64,000 bases of DNA from Patescibacteria group bacterium (GTDB taxonomy: Bacteria > Patescibacteria > Paceibacteria > UBA6257 > 2-01-FULL-56-20): NCBI GenBank assembly GCA_024654525.1, contig JANLHI010000021.1, positions 1 to 64,000 of the forward strand. The letters run 5' to 3'. The notes below the pieces were generated by a model, which was given only the letters and a program-made list of their open reading frames with translations, did no database searches and had not been told where the DNA came from. Every line of letters begins with the position of its first letter. Positions within the stretch are counted from its first letter, which is position 1. The position numbers were made by a program, and so were the translations under genes. Shown here one piece after another: positions 60,204 to 64,000 of the stretch.

Positions 60204-60512
60204 CTGAAAATAGTGAGGGATGAAGCAAGTGATAGCACATAACCCTCGGTAACTTTCCTCTCGCGCTTTCCACTTATCACTTCACACTTGACGCTATGGT
60301 TTATACATTATAAAACGCCCTCACGCAAGTGTGAGGCATTTCTCATTCTATAGAAAATCACCGAAGTGTCAATTTTCCCCTTTCGCATATTGACTCCCTA
60401 CTCAATTTTCAAAAAGTGCGTGTCCTCGTGATTCCCCCAAACCCTATCTATTGAGATGGGAAAACTTCAAGTCTGAACGATTTGGTTTCAAAGAAAAAGC
60501 AGGGGTCTTGTC
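60204..60512 (-). promoter_or_regulatory. rpsL promoter and leader
   Basis: No gene is seen in this stretch. On the minus strand TTGACA (60372-60367) and TAGAAT (60350-60345), 16 bases apart, form a strong promoter. A hairpin (arms 60331-60336 and 60319-60324) opens the transcript, followed by GTTTTATAAT. The leader to rpsL is about 135 bases. Confidence 0.65.
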
Positions 60513-61145
60513 TTATATCCGCAATCCTGTAAATAATGCGAAGAGCGCCCTCATAATAGGAATGAGAAGCTCAAACCCAAAGAAAATGAACACTAAAAGA
60601 AGGATGAGCCCGTTTCGCTCTAGGAAAGAAATAACTGCGGCGCCCTGCGCGGTACGCGGAAGAATCGCATAAAGAATTTTTGAACCATCCAGCGGCGGAA
60701 GCGGTACAAGGTTAAATATCGCAAGAAGGATGTTAATCTGCACAATAATACCGAAAAAAAGGATGAGCGGAGAAGCAGGATCCAATGCAACCGCAAATCG
60801 GAGGAATGCACCGAACACAACCGCAAGCGCAATATTTGATAAGGGTCCCGCAAGCGCAATTTTTGCCGCAGCGACAATGGGATTTTTCAGATTCCAAGGG
60901 TTATACGGCACGGGCTTCGCCCAACCAATAACAAATGTTCCTCCAGATATAAACCATAACGCCACAGGAAGAAGGATGGAACCAATCGGGTCTATATGAG
61001 GAATCGGATTTAATGTAAGTCGCCCCAAAAGTCGCGCGGTAGGATCACCAAGCTTGTCTGCCATCACTCCATGCGAGACTTCGTGAATTACCACGGAAAA
61101 CAAAAGCGCAACGAGTTGAAAGAGTATCAGAGATATACCATCCAT
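60513..61145 (-). CDS. Site-2 protease family (M50) membrane peptidase
   Basis: 210 residues with about five helices. HEVSHGVMADKLGD holds the zinc HExxH motif and NLVPLPPLDGSKIL the third ligand Asp motif (NxxPxPxLDG). Such peptidases cut membrane proteins in signalling. No PDZ domain is present. Confidence 0.9.
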   Translation of the reverse strand: MDGISLILFQLVALLFSVVIHEVSHGVMADKLGDPTARLLGRLTLNPIPHIDPIGSILLPVALWFISGGTFVIGWAKPVPYNPWNLKNPIVAAAKIALAGPLSNIALAVVFGAFLRFAVALDPASPLILFFGIIVQINILLAIFNLVPLPPLDGSKILYAILPRTAQGAAVISFLERNGLILLLVFIFFGFELLIPIMRALFALFTGLRI

Positions 61146-61274
61146 AACTTTTATAGTATAACCGATTATACCGTAAAACGATGCGTGGCGTCCGATTTAC
61201 GATTTGTCATTTAAGATTTAAGATTTAAGATACGGTAGGTAGGAAATACGCATAATGCCACCTACCAATAACTT

Positions 61275-61349
61275 GCCCTCGTGGTGAAATGGATATCATA
61301 CTTGGCTTCGAACCAAGAGGTCCGGGTTCAATTCCTGGCGAGGGCACCA
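61275..61349 (+). tRNA. tRNA-Arg (anticodon TCG)
   Basis: 75 bases with CCA encoded. Acceptor GCCCTCG/CGAGGGC, anticodon stem CTTGG/CCAAG with loop CTTCGAA, T-stem CCGGG/CCTGG with loop TTCAATT. The anticodon TCG reads CGA and perhaps other CGN codons. Confidence 0.95.
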
Positions 61350-61378
61350 ATATCTGACTTTTAAACTTCACAATGATT

Positions 61379-63580
61379 TTATAAACCAATTTTTGACCAA
61401 TTAAACAAAATACCAGGGTCTTCTTTTGTTCCCGCAGAATATTCGTCATGACCAATAATATGTTGCCGGTCAATTTTTATATCATGTCGCTGATAAATCC
61501 CCAGCAAAAGAGAATTGAGTGCTGTATATTGTTTGTCAGTATATCCGATATCATCCTTTGGTATTGAACGATATATTTCTGAAGAAATGTATTGCTTCAT
61601 TTCTTCCTCTGTCCCAATAGCTAAAATTTCTATTCCAATAGAATGGCGGTTAAGTTTATCTTTGTACTGTGGATAATCGGTAAGACTGCCCTTTCCCGCA
61701 TGATACGCATTTCTATTTTCATCTACAAGATTAAATATTGTGCCATCGCGTGCAATAAGATAGTGAGCTGAAACTCCATACTGCTTGAAAATATTTATTA
61801 CATCTTCCGGAATATACGGATTGGTTGATTTCGCTATGACATTGCTAGAAAAATGAATTACCACGTGCGTTATGTCGTCGACTTCTGAATGTACTTCTGA
61901 ATTTGAAAGCGGAAGAAGATGGTCGATTACTTTTGGTGGTAATGACTGCGGCTTTGGTTCAACAAAAATATTCTTTACCGAAGACGCTTCCTCATCGAGG
62001 TAAATGTATTTACTCACATTCGTAGCGGGAACATGTGGTTCTAATTTAATTCCCAGCACATCCTTATAAACCTTTGAGAGGGTATACATCCATTCGTCCG
62101 CTCTGTATCCGACATAAAGTAAATGAAAAGCGTTGAGATCTTTTTTTGCCGCATTTAAATAAATATCTCTTTTTATTCCTTGTGCAAATTGACGAAAACC
62201 GTCTCTCAAATCTTTGTATTTTCTATTGCGTGTGCTGTCCGCATCGTAAAGAGGCAAACCATTTTTCATGAGAACATTTTGCCAATGATATGCCATCGGG
62301 TTGTTATACCATCTCGGGAATGAACAACATCCGAAACCGCTTTCTGATGCAATAATTCCAGTTAAGAAAAGTGGATGAATTGAATACTCTTTTGCCACAT
62401 CCACAATTAATTTTGCCATCAGATTCGGACTTATAATTTCTTGTTCATCAATCTTTATCTGAAAATAAATTGAATTTGAATAATAATCATTTATGAATTG
62501 ACCTAAACGATTTACGAATTCATCACTATAAGGATTTATTTTTAGAGGGCTATCATAATGTGCGGTTTCATATTTATAAAATTTTCTGGTTGATGTATTG
62601 ACTGAAGTCTGATTTGCAACATCCTCTAATTTTTTAGCCGGGCGGATACATCTGAAACCAACATCGTAATTGTAATTACTCGGTGCCATAAAACTTCTTT
62701 TGCTCACACGAAGATATTCGGGACTAATACTGCCCCACGATCCTCCGCGCACAACTTTTGTTCTGCCAGTTTCCGAACCCGTTGGATTATTTTTGGCAAT
62801 TGCCGAGTAATAATTTTTGTCGTACCAATCATTTGTCCATTGCCACACATTTCCGCTCATTCCATAAAGTCCGTAGTTATTCGGTTTTGTATCTTTGGCT
62901 TTAGCCAATCTCCACCATTCACCAATCATCAATCCTCTTTCATCATCATAATTAGCCAAGGAAGGATCGAATTCATTCCCCCAAGGAAATTTTTTGCCCT
63001 CAAGCCCGCCACGAGCCGCATATTCAAATTCCGCTTCAGTGGGCAACCTGTAACCATCGGCTGAACTATTTAAATCCCAAAGAGGATAGCCCCAAGCGTC
63101 TAATTTTTCGGATAATTTATATGCAGGCCGAAGTCCTTCTTTCTCACTTCTCCAATTACAATAATCTACCGCGTGATACCAATTTATTCCCGAAACAGGG
63201 TTTTCCGGTTTATTGTAGGTATCATATTCCCAGTATCTCGATTTAGTACCGCCGTCATTTATATATTTTATAAAATCTTCGTAGGTGATAGGAGTTTCGT
63301 CCATATAAAACGATTCCATGGCAACAAAGTGTTCGGGTTTTTCATCAGGGAAATTACTACTGTCATCACCCATGGTAAATTTACCTTCCGGAACCAAAAC
63401 CATTGTTTTGGTTCCTTGTAAAGTTTTTGGTAATTCTGTTGCTTTTGTTTCGGAAATATTTTTCTCCGCCACCTGCTCGTCTATATATTTATTTGATGAA
63501 GAAAAGTAAGAAAAAGTAGCAATACCAAAAATACAAACAAAAAACAGTAGCAAAATAATTTTTAATTTTCTCGACGTCAT
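61379..63580 (-). CDS. Surface protein: SUMF1 domain + lysozyme-like domain + amidase
   Basis: 733 residues from ATG 63580; ATG 63598 adds six. An N-terminal anchor (about 7-26) is followed by a SUMF1/formylglycine-enzyme-like domain (about 56-317: MVLVPEGKFTMGDD, LPTEAEFEYAARGG, GNVWQWTNDWYD, RGGSW, DVGFRCIRP), whose catalytic Cys pair is not evident. Then comes a lysozyme or glucosaminidase-like region (about 355-515, ASESGFG near 411-417 as a possible catalytic Glu), and an Amidase_2 domain (about 566-733) with zinc-ligand candidates His575, His627 and His711. It should act on peptidoglycan outside the cell. Whether the cuts serve division, self-remodelling or attack on a host or neighbour is unknown. 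Confidence 0.82.
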   Translation of the reverse strand: MTSRKLKIILLLFFVCIFGIATFSYFSSSNKYIDEQVAEKNISETKATELPKTLQGTKTMVLVPEGKFTMGDDSSNFPDEKPEHFVAMESFYMDETPITYEDFIKYINDGGTKSRYWEYDTYNKPENPVSGINWYHAVDYCNWRSEKEGLRPAYKLSEKLDAWGYPLWDLNSSADGYRLPTEAEFEYAARGGLEGKKFPWGNEFDPSLANYDDERGLMIGEWWRLAKAKDTKPNNYGLYGMSGNVWQWTNDWYDKNYYSAIAKNNPTGSETGRTKVVRGGSWGSISPEYLRVSKRSFMAPSNYNYDVGFRCIRPAKKLEDVANQTSVNTSTRKFYKYETAHYDSPLKINPYSDEFVNRLGQFINDYYSNSIYFQIKIDEQEIISPNLMAKLIVDVAKEYSIHPLFLTGIIASESGFGCCSFPRWYNNPMAYHWQNVLMKNGLPLYDADSTRNRKYKDLRDGFRQFAQGIKRDIYLNAAKKDLNAFHLLYVGYRADEWMYTLSKVYKDVLGIKLEPHVPATNVSKYIYLDEEASSVKNIFVEPKPQSLPPKVIDHLLPLSNSEVHSEVDDITHVVIHFSSNVIAKSTNPYIPEDVINIFKQYGVSAHYLIARDGTIFNLVDENRNAYHAGKGSLTDYPQYKDKLNRHSIGIEILAIGTEEEMKQYISSEIYRSIPKDDIGYTDKQYTALNSLLLGIYQRHDIKIDRQHIIGHDEYSAGTKEDPGILFNWSKIGL

Positions 63581-63886
63581 ATTTGCCAATAATAGCATTT
63601 TTTTTCTTATAGATAGGTAATGTCTATGCATTGTGAATTTTAAAAATTTTCTCGCCAAAAATACAAAAAAAAGAATCCCGCCAACATTCGTTCCCCAGCA
63701 CATACTACTCAAGGCGCGAGATTTCCTTTTCTGCACAAGGTCTCGGCAAAGAGGGAATATGGTCGCGTAGATACTGTATATCCGCCGTAGGAATGAACGA
63801 AAGGAAATCCCTCGCCTACGTCAGCTATCAAGACCGCGAAGAAAGAGCAACTGAAAATCAATCTCGGATAACAGATCGGTGAAGCT
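63581..63886. other. Spacer with imperfect inverted repeat
   Basis: No gene is supported. An imperfect inverted repeat (arms 63713-63730 and 63799-63816; 15 of 18 positions pair) encloses about 68 bases. It may be a structured leader or a mobile-element trace; neither can be shown here. Confidence 0.4.
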
Positions 63887-64000
63887 TTACTTAAAAGATT
63901 TCAATGCGTCTGCATAACCTCTAGAAATATTTTCCGCAATTTTTTGTTTATTTCTAGAAAGTAAACCCGCGAGGTTGTCCTTATCAGGGGCGATAATCAT
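63887..64000 (-). CDS. 3' end of an unknown gene, cut by window edge
   Basis: At least 37 codons on the minus strand end in TAA at 63889-63887. The visible residues (IAPDKDNLAGLLSRNKQKI and on to YADALKSFK) are helical and basic. The ATG at the very edge may be internal or the start. No family is recognised. Confidence 0.4.
   Translation of the reverse strand: MIIAPDKDNLAGLLSRNKQKIAENISRGYADALKSFK

Noticed and set aside
53588..63580. Idea that the SUMF1-domain protein activates the sulfatase-like protein
   Set aside because: The sulfatase-like protein lacks the CxPxR target motif, and the SUMF1 domain lacks a clear catalytic Cys pair.
1..64000. UGA read as glycine, as in some Patescibacteria
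   Set aside because: Genes such as nrdJ end at UGA, RF2 is present, and no conserved domain runs through in-frame UGA codons.
1..64000. CRISPR array
   Set aside because: No regularly spaced direct repeats were seen; the repeats present are isolated hairpins.

Overview
The window looks like a chromosomal segment of a Patescibacteria (Candidate Phyla Radiation) bacterium, most likely of the parcubacterial branch. Reasons: the S10/spc ribosomal cluster has no uL30 gene between rpsE and rplO, the genes are tightly packed with many 4-base ATGA overlaps, short GC-rich hairpin repeats typical of parcubacterial genomes are scattered between genes, and many small proteins are recognisable only by domain. 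UGA is an ordinary stop: nrdJ and others end in it, and a full prfB is present. The lineage assignment is inference; no 16S gene is in the window.

Region 1 (1-9.6 kb): a cysteine-rich duplicated protein, then a vitamin B12 locus. A promoter and a cobalamin riboswitch precede a secreted protein whose alpha-barrel plus DUF4430 order matches animal transcobalamin. A membrane-anchored partner follows. Convergent to these lie a DoxX protein, an ECF S component, a corrinoid adenosyltransferase, the B12-dependent ribonucleotide reductase nrdJ and an ArsR-type regulator. Together they suggest capture, import, adenosylation and use of scavenged B12.

Region 2 (9.8-18.6 kb): a copper and thiol-redox block. 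A csoR operon, with a CsoR-type operator inside its promoter, runs through a SHOCT protein, a DUF302 protein and a Cys-tailed protein to the copper ATPase copA. Upstream are CcdA, a DUF1573 protein, DsbB and two membrane-anchored thioredoxin-like paralogues.

Region 3 (18.6-23.7 kb): ftsX-ftsE, prfB with a programmed +1 frameshift next to a perfect hairpin, an AbrB-like protein, a type I asparaginase and an EamA transporter.

Region 4 (24-31.3 kb): a defence island with a type III restriction-modification pair, then a HigB toxin, a HigA-ImmA fusion, a beta-family protein and a convergent sce7726-family nuclease-like gene. It is bordered by hairpin-rich DNA and tRNA-Thr.

Region 5 (31.8-42.8 kb): dnaE carrying a 376-residue intein, then a nucleotidyltransferase, lysS, greA, a glycosyltransferase, map, two tandem adenylate kinases and secY.

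Region 6 (42.8-60.2 kb): the spc and S10 ribosomal genes, tuf, a cell-surface insert (sulfatase-like protein, kinase-like/methyltransferase fusion, small membrane protein, IPT/TIG remnant), then fusA, rpsG and rpsL.

Region 7 (60.5-64 kb): a site-2 protease, tRNA-Arg, a large surface protein joining SUMF1, lysozyme-like and amidase domains, and the 3' end of an unknown gene.
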